In this document: positions 22,016 to 33,623 of the stretch, piece after piece
Layout: every line of letters begins with the position of its first letter
How positions within the stretch are numbered: position 1 is the first letter of the stretch
DNA from: Notospermus geniculatus
Taxonomy: Eukaryota > Nemertea > Pilidiophora > Heteronemertea > Lineidae
Reading direction: 5' to 3'
Assembly: GCA_002633025.1 (NCBI GenBank)
Contig: NMRB01000044.1
Span: 468,871-532,870, forward strand
Length of the DNA: 64,000 nucleotides
Program-made: the position numbers and the translations under genes
The notes under the pieces: generated by a model
Seen by the model: the letters and a program-made list of their open reading frames with translations, nothing else
Database searches by the model: none
What the model was told of the DNA's origin: nothing

Positions 22016-23376
22016 CTTTAGACGAGAAAGTATACTTCAAGCAATACATTTTAGGCCTACGGTATAGAAAAAAAGGTGACTGCGGCGCTCTCGAGACAAA
22101 ACTGGCTTTGAGTCGAAGGGAAATCTTTCCCAAAGTAGCAGCCTACATCAGACAACTGTCTCGATTGAACTTTTCCGTCGCATGTCCTCTATGAGCCTGC
22201 AATCGAAATACATGTATTCCATGTTTCGGCATCACGATGGTTATTTTCCTCACGATGAGTCTTCGAAAGACAGGATTGAGTGGTACGCTTCCTGGCCAAC
22301 TTGTCAATACCTCACTGATTGTTAATGATGTTGTATTCAGAACAAAACTGTCGATCCCATCATTTTAATAAATGTTGCATTCAAAACAAAAGGATGGATC
22401 GTTCTAACAACAGTACCATTGTACCTTATTGTCACCGAAGGAAACCTCCACAAGTGGAAACTGAATGTCGTGTGTAGAATTGATTTTTTAAATTGTGTGT
22501 TGAAAAGAATGAATATATGATCAGAGTTTTTGTAGTATTACTAAATACAAAATCAATGGCAAATACCCACCTTGAATGCTTTTGAAACATTGTGAAATTG
22601 GCATTGGGTAGCAGGAGTGTCTGATCCAACTCCATCAGGCATTTCTGCTCTCCACGTCAACGTGCCAACTTGTTACTTGCTCAATTCGTTCATGTTAATA
22701 CAGATGTTAGATACTTTCTTTTCAAGACCTGGGCCCATAATTCATAAAACCTTTCTAGGCTCAGTTACTTGCCAAAGTGCCCAGTTTGTACAAGCCAATG
22801 TACACAACTAGCAACCAACTAACCTAGCAAGGTTTTATAAATTCTGGCCCTGTTGTATGACTTTGTATGCATGTAACTGCCAGCAGTGGGATTTGACGTC
22901 ATCTCACATGAACCACCTTTACAAGAAGAGAACTATCGCGATATCGTAGTCGATCATCGTTCACATAGCCTAATACCAGAATGATAAGGAAACAGGCGTC
23001 ATCCACATCTGATTCGTCGATGTGACGCCGTTATTTCGATACATATAACAAATATGTTGATCCCTTTATTGTCGTGGAATAAATACTCGATAAGTTGATG
23101 AAAACCGAATGTTTATTTGCAGAACCATATTTTATTGCTTTCCCTGTGAGAAATACACTGTACATGTAGATACAGTGCATTATAATTCTGATGCTTGCAT
23201 TCTCCTATGTTACAACCTAAAACATGCAGTCCTGCCATAAACTGCAATACGAGAAAACTTCCAGTATTTTGCGTTCCTTTATCAAAATCCAATCATTAAT
23301 GATTTAAATAAATGTATCTATTATAATCTAATACTTTACCATATGGAATAAAAATCGTTCACTTAGTCCCGACGAT

Positions 23377-24431
23377 TTACTGTGATTCTATCAACTTAAA
23401 AACATGCACTGCAACAGTTTCTCCACGCGACTTTACTCTCAATTGGGATTTTCTTGTGACCCAATGTACCAGTTCATTGTTGACATCAATATCGAAACGG
23501 AGATCACCAACAAAAACATTCTGTTGGCCCATTTTTCCTCTCATAGAAGCATCAGCATATACCCGTATTGGTATTATATCAAAAACAGTCTCATCTGGGA
23601 TGATCGGTTTCCGTGTAAAACATTTAATTCGCAAACCAAGGAGTCTAACGGGGGCTGGTATGAAGGCCAGTATCGTCATCTGAATGTGGTCGATGTATCG
23701 CCAGCCCCCGTATTGTTCATTCTCGCTGATTGCACACGTCTGAAATTCTGATGCGTATCCCTTACTTCGGCGATAGACGTAAATATCAAGCCTGTGTTTC
23801 TTTATGTTAAAGTTAGTGTTTATGAAGTCACCTCTCATCGTCGGGATAAGCCCAAGAATGAGGTGTTCAGCCACATAGACTATCGATCGGTTGTACAGCT
23901 CAATATCCCCTCGAATTGTTCTGTAGTGGTAGATACTGAGTGTTGACCGGCCAGATTTCATATCATAGCAACTGATAGACAACATATCGTCAAGAAAAAG
24001 AAATATTCTTGGAAATGACACCGTCTTAGATAAACGGATTCTGCAACGTTCCTCATGAGGAACTCTTATTTCGCCGGCTCGATTACCAGTTTTGTTGTCG
24101 ATGAGTAGAAGTCGCCATATTATTTTTTTCACCAGGCAAAGCAGAAGCATGTTTTGATAAAAAAGAACGTACGATGCTCATCGAAGAAACAAATTTTCAG
24201 AATCATCATTTTTTCTGAGGTTGTTCTCTTGTATTCGTTAAGTATCGAGCCCGGTTGATTCAGAGAGTAAAATCTCAGTACAAGAACATGTCTTCTCTCA
24301 ATTAAGCGCATTCGTGGTACAACTATTAATTCCGAATTTTTGGGGTTGAATAACACAAAATGAAATTTCCTGTTTATCGGTGGTGTAAATCTTAGGACCT
24401 TCCTGAGAGTATATTCAAGCTCCTGTGGTTG
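23377..24431 (-). pseudogene. Gene 5, long C-terminal exon with frameshift
   Basis: The full-length counterpart of gene 3's exon. The 5' part (24129-24431) encodes QELEYTLRKVLRF and NSELIVVPRM. The frame then shifts near 24140: two extra bases relative to gene 2 around ttctgctttgcctgg. The remaining 257 codons continue in another frame (LVKKIIWRL, CRIRLSKTVSFPR, GGWRYIDHIQ, LRIKCFTRKPII, NELVHWVTRK) to the stop at 23377. Either a sequencing error or a true inactivation. The 'ag' acceptor is kept (acaag before caacca). Confidence 0.75.
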
Positions 24432-25467
24432 CTTGTGAATGCACATGTACATCTACATGTACGTACATGCGGGTACATGTACATGGGATTAAGAAGGTGG
24501 TAGGAAGTATGACTGTCTTATTCATTTGGCACTTCAGCTTATAAACGGGAGAAAAATTTGTGATGATATGAGAACATTGGAGTAAAATGTCTCTTTGCCA
24601 TGATGCCTGAAGTTAGTGGCTTCGTCTCGAAGAAACGAGAAATGTGTGTTTTCACCAGCAGTACATGTATCATACATGTAATACCATTGGCGAAAATGCA
24701 CATCTCTCGTGAAGCCTTTTCCGTTTTGTTCCAGAATCATCCGACTCATGCCCTCCAATGTTGACATTTTGCCAAGGTATAAAAACAGGCCAAAGTAACG
24801 TGAAAGCACTGTTTAGTACTTGTATTTTGTAGGATTTCTGTGATGAATTGTAACACGGTGGCAAGGTGGTATGCTACAGACCGGTTAAATGATTGTCACG
24901 TTTCTAACAGATCTATAACATGTCTATACCACGATATCTCTTCAGAGTCATCATTGCACACATGCTTGATGTTATTACGGGTATTCAGTCAACTCAAACA
25001 TTAACACCAACAGTCGGAGTTGGCCAAACTCGTCCTATTATCGTTGCAGAATCAATCATTCTGTTCAAAATAATGATATTAAAACATTTTCATGTCCTCG
25101 ACGGAAATATTTCCAAAAGTAGGCCAGCCTACCTCATCCATTTCTGTTCCTTTCCAGCTAATGTGTGTGGTAAAGGAGTCCCAAGTTTTCAAGGGATTTT
25201 AGCACTCGCCTCCCATGCAATTTGCATACATGCAGGAAATGGGCCCTGAACCCCTTCCTTGTAGGTCAGCAGAGGAGCACAGGCTACCTCTGTGCGCATC
25301 TCCGCCAGCAGGCCGCAAGGTCTGTCTCAAAAATGACGTTAAGATGTCGTGTGTGCAAGAGAACTGGAACCAGGTGACCACTGCACTCTCTTGGAGCAGC
25401 TTGTCCAGCATTTTCGGGTGTAATAATTTCTCAAAGATGTCCCATATTTCTGATCATTGCTTTTTAC

Positions 25468-25779
25468 CTTTTTTTCAAACATGATCCACCCCACTAGCGT
25501 CAACACTTCATTAACTTCTACACATCTTCCTCTCTTTTGGCTCAGCTGGCAAATACCTTTTAGCAAAAACGCATTCCACATGACACAAGTTTTCTTCGAA
25601 AAGCAATTAACGGCGCATTCTATTAGTGAAAGGCCGACATGTATGTGAACCGTGCCTAAGTTTGGCTTTAAAAGGTATTTATTCTTAATCACAGCTTGCT
25701 TGTAGGTCGCATCACTTTCAGTAACACTTTTCATTTTCTTCATCGGTAGGTTGGTGTTATTAATCACTCTTGTTCCATT
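25468..25779 (-). CDS. Gene 5, PAN/apple-like exon
   Basis: Predicted protein identical to the gene 3 PAN exon (VGLSLIECAVNCFSKKTC, GWIMFEKK), open over 104 codons with the same acceptor and donor. It should splice across a 1036-bp intron to 23377-24431. Confidence 0.72.
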
Positions 25780-26482
25780 CTTCAAACGAAAAGTTTATTT
25801 TCTCGGGAATAAAGTACCGGTACGTCAAGACAAAGCTGGTGGAGGTGCTTCTCTAGAAATCCTTTCGTGACGAGGGCATCACTGGAAATAGCTACTGGTA
25901 TCCTTCACGCATTTATTTGCTTAAGAAATTCTTTTTCGAAATGCGGTGTCAATCAAGGCCTCGATATAACCTTTCCATCGAGGACCTGGCCACAATGTGA
26001 CTGACATGGAAACCAAAATACAAAAATGTATGAGAAAAGAATGTATACAACATCGTGATAGTGCCGATTCGTCGACGCATCGTTCGCTGTTGCCATAATG
26101 ACTAGGAATAGGGCATCATTCACTAATTACTATTAAATTTGTCGATATTTCATCGTTATATGTTGCAGGGAAACAAAAGTGTCAATCACTTTATTGTCAC
26201 AGAACAAAACTTGATAAGTATGGAATCTGTTTACGTGCAGAAGCATTATTTTTTTGCTTTCACTGTGAGAAATAAACATGTGAGACGTACTTGTACAGTG
26301 TGCATTATGATAATTCTGCAGTGCAGCTGTTTACCTCTATGACTGTATTGGCAGCTCTTACCATATTTTCAATCTCAGTACCCAGAGCTTACATGTTTCC
26401 GACGCCTGAACGGGCTAAAAAAGGGGGAAAATGACGTGTTGCCGACCGGTGGCCCGAGGACCTACGGCTGCCCTGAGCTCGG

Positions 26483-26490
26483 TATATATA
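26483..26490 (+). promoter_or_regulatory. TATA box of the signal-peptide gene
   Basis: tatatata follows gagctcgg; the ATG at 26579 lies about 90 bp downstream and the ATG at 26630 about 140 bp. The reduced tatata in copy 1 goes with loss of the exon. Confidence 0.55.
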
Positions 26491-26578
26491 GCGCGTCGCT
26501 AGTCGTCTCGAAATTTACAATGAATTTACGATGAATTACATGTAAGATGCTAATATCTCATGATAAAAGCTGTTTGGG

Positions 26579-26681
26579 ATGCGATGTGTCACCATTTCGG
26601 GTTTCCTCGCTGTCGTGTCTTATTCTGCCATGGCAAGACTGTTTATCCTAGCGTGTTTGCTCGCTGCTGCGGCGGCGGAAG
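26579..26681 (+). CDS. Signal-peptide first exon (copy 2 only)
   Basis: The ATG at 26630 opens MARLFILACLLAAAAAE, a textbook signal peptide (short basic start, hydrophobic core, small residues), and the exon ends GAAG|gtaagt in phase 1. An in-frame ATG at 26579 would add 17 residues; I favour 26630. The mature protein is unknown: no downstream exon with a clean phase-1 continuation was found. The repeated exons starting at 28185 would fit the phase (gaacatgggtgc) but soon hit stops. Absent from copy 1. Confidence 0.6.
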
Positions 26682-27661
26682 GTAAGTACATGTTTGCCTT
26701 CATCTATTGTTCTTCATGGTTTCCATGCAGTTTCGTTTGCTCACTGCTGAAGTACATGTACATGTAAAAAGAATCGCCTGCTCCTCAAACCGTAGCTTTT
26801 CCAAATTCTCTCAAAACTCTGATGAAAATGTTGCATTTTAAATGTAAACACAATGTGTGATGTGATCGAACACCACCCTGTCTGACGATAATTTACGATA
26901 CCCAAACAATAGATAAACGTCGTCGTGTGGCCTAACCGGGCGCTTGCGAAACCTCCCTATTGCATCTTTCGGATGTCTCACTTTAACCGGCGTTTTCGTA
27001 CTTTAAGTAAAGCAGGCCTAAGGCACTTCTCAACGGGAGAGTTTTCTCGCAGAAGGTTGGCTCACACCGGGCAATTCACCATTATTTGTTGGGACCAATG
27101 ACATAAACAATTGCTCGCAGTTGAGTTGCCCATAGAGGGCCAACTTGCCCGAGAAAACTCTTCCGTGGAGAGGCGCCTTAATAATGGGCCATCCGTCCTC
27201 AAGGAAAGAACATGATGCCCAAGGAAATGTTGTATAGGCTCAGGCCTGTGTATCGGGAGGGACGAATTCATTGTCTTCGTTCACCAAAGCCACCGTTTTG
27301 TCATTGCAAACATGTCAATGGTGACTTGCACTAGTGTACATCGCATACAAGTGTGCGAATGATAAAGATTATTGCGTCATATTCTAAAGATTATTGGTCG
27401 TGGTTATGTCTGTCAATAGCTTGTTTCGTCAAAAATAACCCATTACAATAGCTCCCTTGGCCAATCCTTGATGCCAAACCCTCTGCACAAGACTGAACCC
27501 TGCCGGCGGTCAATGCGGCTGACCTTGGCCTCCATTCGTACGGGCCCATTGTCTTTCAAATAAGATACGACGGGGTTTACATCCGAAAGACCACGGTCGA
27601 GAAGAACCACTGACGTGGATGGCCGCCATTTTTGAAGGAATACTGTTTTTGCTCGCTCCGA

Positions 27662-29862
27662 CTTTTCTGACAAATATGTCCATTCTAAGGTAAGAAACAA
27701 GTTAGAAGTAGGAGCATAGACCCCCTAACTATCCCTTCTACACCCTGTGAGGCAAAGGCTGGTGTGTGTCCTATATTAGACCCGCAAATCGTTAGTTGTT
27801 CTTGAGCGATTGTGCCGAGGACATAACCAGTTGACACAATCACGCTATACCGTGCTGTACATTCGCCTGTACAAAATGTATGCCCAATTTTCAAAAACTT
27901 TTCTTTAAAAAACTTTTAATTGAAAAAAATCAGCTATATTCATGTTGAACACACATAACTCGATATATTCAGGAAGAATTTTGTTTTTTTTTCAAGGCTG
28001 AATTTGTACACAATTCTGGGGAAAATATAAATGTATGTGGTCTCCACAGAATCACGGACACGGTATAGCGTGATTGTGTCAACTGATAACGGGCTTCCCA
28101 AAAGTCGACTCCTCTGGCTTTTTTCGAAACGGATGTTGGCAAACACCTCACCACATTCATTATTTCTTAGTTCTCTTCTTCCAGAACATGGGTGCGGTTT
28201 CCCTGCGATTATTTCGTCCATTTTTTGATGGAACCATCCTAGGATGGAGTTGGGGATGCAGCCGGTGATGTTGCCAATTTCCAAACAGAATTTGATAGAT
28301 GGTAGGTTGCTTCTTGCCTTCTTTGAAGAGAAGACTAAAACCTTCCCAAACAGTCATTCAATATGAGCTTCTTTCTTCCAGGGTGAGGTTGTCCTCTCAC
28401 TCAGTGCCATCCACTTGAAGATGAAACTGACCCCAGCAGATGCTGTCTGGTTTGACATCAACTTCTGACCAAAATTTGAACAAAGGTGAGTCTAACTGGG
28501 CATGATTCCACTTAAACAAAAATTATCGTCACACAGCCATTTCATCTGAATTCCTTTCTTCCAGATCATGGTCGGTTGTTTCTGGACTGAATGCCTGTGC
28601 AAGATGATCTGCCGTGTCGCGACTTCGGCCAGAATTTGACCGATGGTAAGTTGGTACCGGATGGTGGGCCAGGTTGCCATCAAGACCCAAAATACTCATA
28701 CACGCCATTCCATCTGATTTCCTTTCTTTCAGATGGTTGATGAGGTTCTTTCACAAACTGACTGACGTCCACTGCAGGTGAAACTGTTCGGAGGGCATGT
28801 CTGTCGACTCGTGTTGCAACTTCCTGCCAGAATTTGACAATGGTGAGTAGCTTCCTGCTTTGTTTCAGCAGATGACCCAAAGAACTTCAAGCACTTTGCC
28901 TTTAACTCCTTTCTTTCCTTTCAGACTGTTGGCGTTCTCTGTGCAACTAAACGCCATCCTTTTGAAGGATGAATCCGGAACTACTGTTCTTAGTTAATGT
29001 CGGTGTGATGTCATCAACTTCTAACCAGAATCTGACTGATGGTAAGTAGCTTCCTCCTGCCTTGTTTCAATAGATGACCCAAAGAACATCATCAGCAGTC
29101 TCTATGTACCTCCTATTCTTCTTTCAGAATATGATTGCCGTTCTCTATGAACTGAATGGATTGCCGTCCATTTGAAGGAGGAACTGTCCTCTGTGATGTT
29201 ACCGACTTCCGACCGGAATCTGACTGATGGTAAGTGTCTTATGTTGATGGCTTTCTTTCAACAGACGACCAGAAAAACCTCAAACACAGTCACTTTTTCC
29301 ACTTTCCGTTTCAGAAGATGGTTTTGGGCCTCGCTTCGTTCGACTCAATGCGGACATGAAAGTGAAACACCCTCTGCCGCTCTCTGCTAGGTTGGCAACT
29401 GCTGAACAGCAACAACCGACGGTGAGTAACTTCCTGTGCGAGTCTGACGTCCAGAAAAAGGCCCCTTTCGAATGACTCGCCCGGCATGTGCATTGCTGTG
29501 CACTGAGTGCAAACTGTCCCTGATTTTCGCAAGGGATCACTGCCTTCAACTGCTCTTCAATGTACAATGTTGCTTTCCAGCTTCCCCAGGAAAAGGGCGG
29601 TGATCGTTCTAGTTGATGTCAAGCTCAGCAGCTGCAGACGCCCTTTACGGCTGTAAGATGTTGATGTCATGTGGTTTCTAACGAGACACTTCGAAAATTC
29701 AAAGTCATTCACTTCTGGGATCTCATAGTGCCTGAGGAAGATCACGGTTGGACATCGAAAATTCGTGATAAAGAGCTTTTCAAATCGATTTCGGACTACA
29801 CTTAAGGAAGGATTTTCTCAATGGATTACAATTTCATTCAAATGAAAGGATATCATGTTCAT
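27662..29862 (+). ncRNA. Multi-exon locus of repeated short exons, copy 2
   Basis: Candidate first exon 27662-27689 (cttttctgac... CTAAG|gtaaga). Then exons 28185-28301, 28382-28485, 28565-28645, 28733-28842, 28925-29041, 29128-29229, 29315-29421 and 29581-29862, each with an AG acceptor and GT donor in the same places as copy 1. Exon lengths differ from copy 1 by +11, 0, -1, +2, +15, -3, +10 and about -29 bases, so coding frames are not conserved while splice sites are. The seventh exon alone is open in the phase that fits the signal-peptide exon. Confidence 0.5.
27830..28083. repeat. Intronic inverted repeat with co-varying arms, copy 2
   Basis: Arms at 27830-27854 and 28059-28083 are perfect 25-bp complements. 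Relative to copy 1 the g in gctgtacc became a (gctatacc), and the partner base changed from c to t. Confidence 0.75.
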
Positions 29863-30454
29863 GTGAGTAGAATTTGTTTTCCATTATGGGTGTGTGTGTG
29901 GTGTGCGAGTGTTCTTTAGATCATGACGTCATGCATTTTCTAATGATGGCCGGAGTTCATCACTGGCCGCCGGGTGGCGCTCGCGATGACGCTCCAAATG
30001 CCGCGAGATCCTGCGAGGTCACGCGAGATCTTACGAGATCTCGACGGCCATGATGGCATGCATGCAATTTCTTGAGAAAACGATTGGACTCAAGTACACA
30101 CCACTTTTACAAGCTTGTGATTCAATTTATTTTTCTCCTTTCGCTTTTAATCCTTCGAGAGATCTCGCGCGAGGTCTCGTCGGCCATGTTGGATTGTGTG
30201 CACAGTCTAGCAGACAAAGAACACTTGGTGCATGAGTATGGTGATGAGTGATGTTGGACTTTGATGGCCACATGAGCTGATGACGTCACATTTCACGCAT
30301 TTATTTTTTGTTTACATGTACTTATTTATTTACATGTACTTTTATTTTTTTATTTGTTACATTTTTAATTTGTTTATTTTTTTTTCTGTGTTTCGTTAAT
30401 GTCTTTTTGTGGATTTTGTACACTTATTTAGTCCGAAATATTCTTAATTTTCAG

Positions 30455-30958
30455 ATGAGATGACTTGGTGTTGGCCCGTTGTCAGTTGCCTCAGAAGATG
30501 GAATGAGTCGTCGTCTGCTCATAACTCGTACTCGTCTCTGACGTCTTTCGGAACGTTTCTCTACGTGATCGACTGCTGTTTGTCTCGTGTAGCCTACTCG
30601 TACCCCGGGACTCGTACTCAGTTGGAACGTTTCTTCACATTGATCGATGCTGCTGTTTGTCTCGTATACTCTTTATTCGGAACGTTTCTCTACGCGATCG
30701 GTGCTGCTGTTCGTCTCGTGTACTCGTACTCTTACTGTAATTCGGAACGTTTCTTCACAATGATCGATGCTGCTGTTCGTCTCGTAGACTGTTTATTCGG
30801 AACTTTTCTCTACGTGATCGGTGCTGCTACGCTTGGACTCTATGGACTTCGTCCACACTGACTAAAACATTTAATCTCAAGTCTGGACTCTCCTACGGCT
30901 TGGTAACTAAGCTTGTATTTCCCGCGGTGAAAAAGTTCCGTCTGTTCGTGGAAATAAA
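30455..30958 (+). ncRNA. Exon with internal repeats, copy 2
   Basis: Follows the acceptor aattttcag. A frame of 133 codons from the ATG at 30460 is open here (30460-30861) and contains alternating repeats FGTFLYVIGAA and ERFFTMIDAAVRLV of about 20-25 residues. The same frame is disrupted in copy 1, and the repeat units differ in number of bases, so I do not call a protein. AATAAA at 30953. Confidence 0.4.
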
Positions 30959-31146
30959 TGTGAGTAGTGCATAGATTTACAACTTGTAGTGTTTTCCAAA
31001 CTTGGAAAGTGTTTAGGGCTAGAATGTCCGTCCCATCGAAAGTGATGGAATGAGGTCCACACACAATGGAAGGCACATCAATCTCCTCATCAGGTTGTGA
31101 TCAGGAATCTCTACAGAATGATGCTGAAAGTCTGTAAGAAGTCGGT

Positions 31147-31251
31147 GTTGTCACCTCGTCTATAAATAGCAAGTGCCCCAAAAGTGTAAAACACCTCTTT
31201 GACAGTTGCTTATTTATAGACGAGTTGCTTATTTATAGACGAGGTAACAAC
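31147..31251. repeat. Hairpin with duplicated right arm
   Basis: Same hairpin as 15725-15810. The 19 bp ttgcttatttatagacgag is present twice in tandem in the right arm, giving two alternative pairings. Confidence 0.75.
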
Positions 31252-31444
31252 ACTTGTCTAGACTTGTTGTACAAAATGTCTGTTTGTAGGGTTTCTGTTC
31301 AAACCAAATCAGTTGTACGCTATCAGTAAGTCTTTATCTCTGTAATCACTTCACGGTTGTAGAAGAACGATGTTTTTAATAAATGTCATGATCGTAGTAA
31401 AAATGTCTCCTTTTTATCGTCCCCGATGCTAAAGCAATCCATAT

Positions 31445-31762
31445 CTCAGTGGGACACCCTCTAGAAGCCAGAAATCAGTTTCTGGCATCTGCAGGGTGTC
31501 CCTGATATGGACTGCATCGTAACCCCTGGTGGCCGAACATGGAACTACAGTGTAGTTCAGTGTTTGGCCGCTAGGGGCGCTGTTCGTGGTACATTTTTCA
31601 CCACGGCGTGGGTGTGACCCCTGGTGGCTGAATTTCGAACTACGGGCTTCGTAGTTCCGTGTTCGGACACCAGGGGCCAGGCCCACCCCGTGGTGAAAAA
31701 TGTACCACGAACAGCGCCCCTAGCGGCCGAATTAGGAACTAATAAAGAACAGCGCCCCTAGC
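31445..31762. repeat. Compound nested foldback, copy 2
   Basis: Counterpart of 16030-16345 with the same nested arms. The trailing repeat gcgcccctagcgggcg is preceded here by an extra aaca. Confidence 0.7.
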
Positions 31763-31873
31763 GGGCGATCAAGGAACTAAAAGCGGGCAGGAGCCCTCCA
31801 GGAACGCTACAGGGGACCACCCAGCACTCAGACGCCAAAATGTGGAAAAAAGCAGTAAAAAGTCTATTTCCTC

Positions 31874-31947
31874 CAGGAGTCGAACTCCTCACCTTACAGC
31901 CCTCTTGCTTGGTGGCCCAGCACTCTATCCACTGAGCCACCGAGGGC
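31874..31947 (-). repeat. tRNA-like SINE head, copy 2
   Basis: Same A box and B box as 16455-16528; one change in the T-loop arm (gaacccc to gaactcc on the plus strand). Confidence 0.7.
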
Positions 31948-33022
31948 TTCACACCAGTAATAGTATCGAGGTTCCTCTTATAGTCTCGGGCTATATTTTA
32001 GGTCTATTTTTTCCTTTTTAAACGTTTTAAAATTTCATGGGCCAAGGTATGGCCTGTGAATTCGATACGCTGATCGGTCGGATTCAAACTCTGATGTTCG
32101 ACTTCGCTGTTCAGTCTTCTGACAACTGACTCGTCGGTCTCATTCTCTTCGCCGGTCTGCAAATTAAAGTCCACATTTTTCTCCAAGTTCGAACTTCACA
32201 TTCCCGATGCATTTTTCTTTCAAAGGCGCTTAGCCAACTTGTGACTCTTCCATCTTCTTCCCCTCCGATCGGAGCGAGGATGGACTTCAAAGATGATCAG
32301 GTTTTTGTCGGCCTGTCTTTTGTGTTGACGACGGTCGACCAGTCATCTTGGCATCCAATCTGCATATTTTAATGGCGCGCATCCAATCGGACGGCGCCAT
32401 TCAGCAGATGTTCATCCTCCATCCATCTTGAGGTAATCAGTGGTTCTCAGCTCTCGCTCTCGACGTCACATGCGATAACGTAGGGAGCGAGCGTTGATGA
32501 CAACGCCCGATTACCTCAGGATGTCACGCGATACCACCAAATTAGACTTCTTCACGTCTCTACCGCTTCCACTCCCGTGACGCTCACGGGTGTTGAGGCG
32601 GCATGTAGAGACGGGAACCAGTCAAACGAAGAATCCAATGGACGAATTGGATTCTTCCTCGTGAATTGTGTTGCCATGGTCACAGGGCTGACCATGACGT
32701 AACGATTACAGAAAGACGTAGGTTATTTTTAACAAAACTAACCACTATTTATTACATTTTAAACTTAATAATCAATTTATACATTTTACAGAGCGTTTTC
32801 ACATAACAGCAAGGCATTTTCTCACATCGTCATCTCGGCGGGGACATGCTCGATAGAAGTAATCGCTGACCTCCACACTACAGTGCACTCGGTCCTACAT
32901 GACCCAGCTTCTGTCAAACATCATCCTGCCGTGTTTGACGGCAAGTTGACGGAGATGTTGGCTGTGCTAGACAAGGCCTAAGCTGCATCCTGCCTTTTAC
33001 TCGGTCTCGAAGGGCAGAAATA

Positions 33023-33429
33023 GCGAGGTTTAGCACCTTTCCGACTCCAACTCCGACTTCAACTACGAGAATGAATTGCAGTACGCTGTGGACATCCTTG
33101 ATAAAAATGATTTGATAGACGTTTGCAAATCGTAAAATGCCATAACTTAAAGGCAGGAAAATTTGGCCTTTTACATGTAAATCGGAAGTGCGGATAAATA
33201 ATGAATATTGAAGTCGTAACCCTACGCGTTACATGTACGACTTGAAACACGAGAGTATAATATTTGTGATTTATGTGCACTTCCGATTACGGGTCAAAAT
33301 TATTCTGCCGGCCACAACGTTATGATATTTTAGGATTTGCAAACGCCTATCAAATCGTTTTTATCAAGGTGGTCGACAGCGGACTGCATTCATAGTTGTA
33401 GTCGGAGTCGGAAAGGTGCTAAACCTCGC
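33023..33429. mobile_element. Foldback MITE, TA target, copy 2
   Basis: Counterpart of 17607-18020 with fewer gtcgga repeats. Flanked by TA. Confidence 0.8.
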
Positions 33430-33468
33430 TAATAACTGGCCGTTGACTGCGGTACAAATTCAGCTTAA

Positions 33469-33623
33469 AGGGCCTCTAGAGGCAGCCAGCATGGCAGGGG
33501 AAAACCACGGGGAAAACCCAGGTTGAATACCTCGTACCAGTGATTATTACGTTAAAGTGGCGCCGCCTGGCCGAAGAACCGGTACTGATAGTAGCCTAAT
33601 GGCGAGCTGCCTCTAGAGTCCCT
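33469..33623. mobile_element. 155-bp TTAA MITE, copy 2 only
   Basis: Termini agggcctctagaggcagc and its complement (17 of 18 match), flanked by TTAA at 33465-33468 and 33624-33627. The empty site in copy 1 (near 18072) reads ttga. The TTAA target is the hallmark of piggyBac-type transposition. Confidence 0.85.

Noticed and set aside
9118-24485. Runs of acatgtacatgt as a regulatory array
   Set aside because: The word is scattered all over the window, including introns and unique DNA, so it is background composition.
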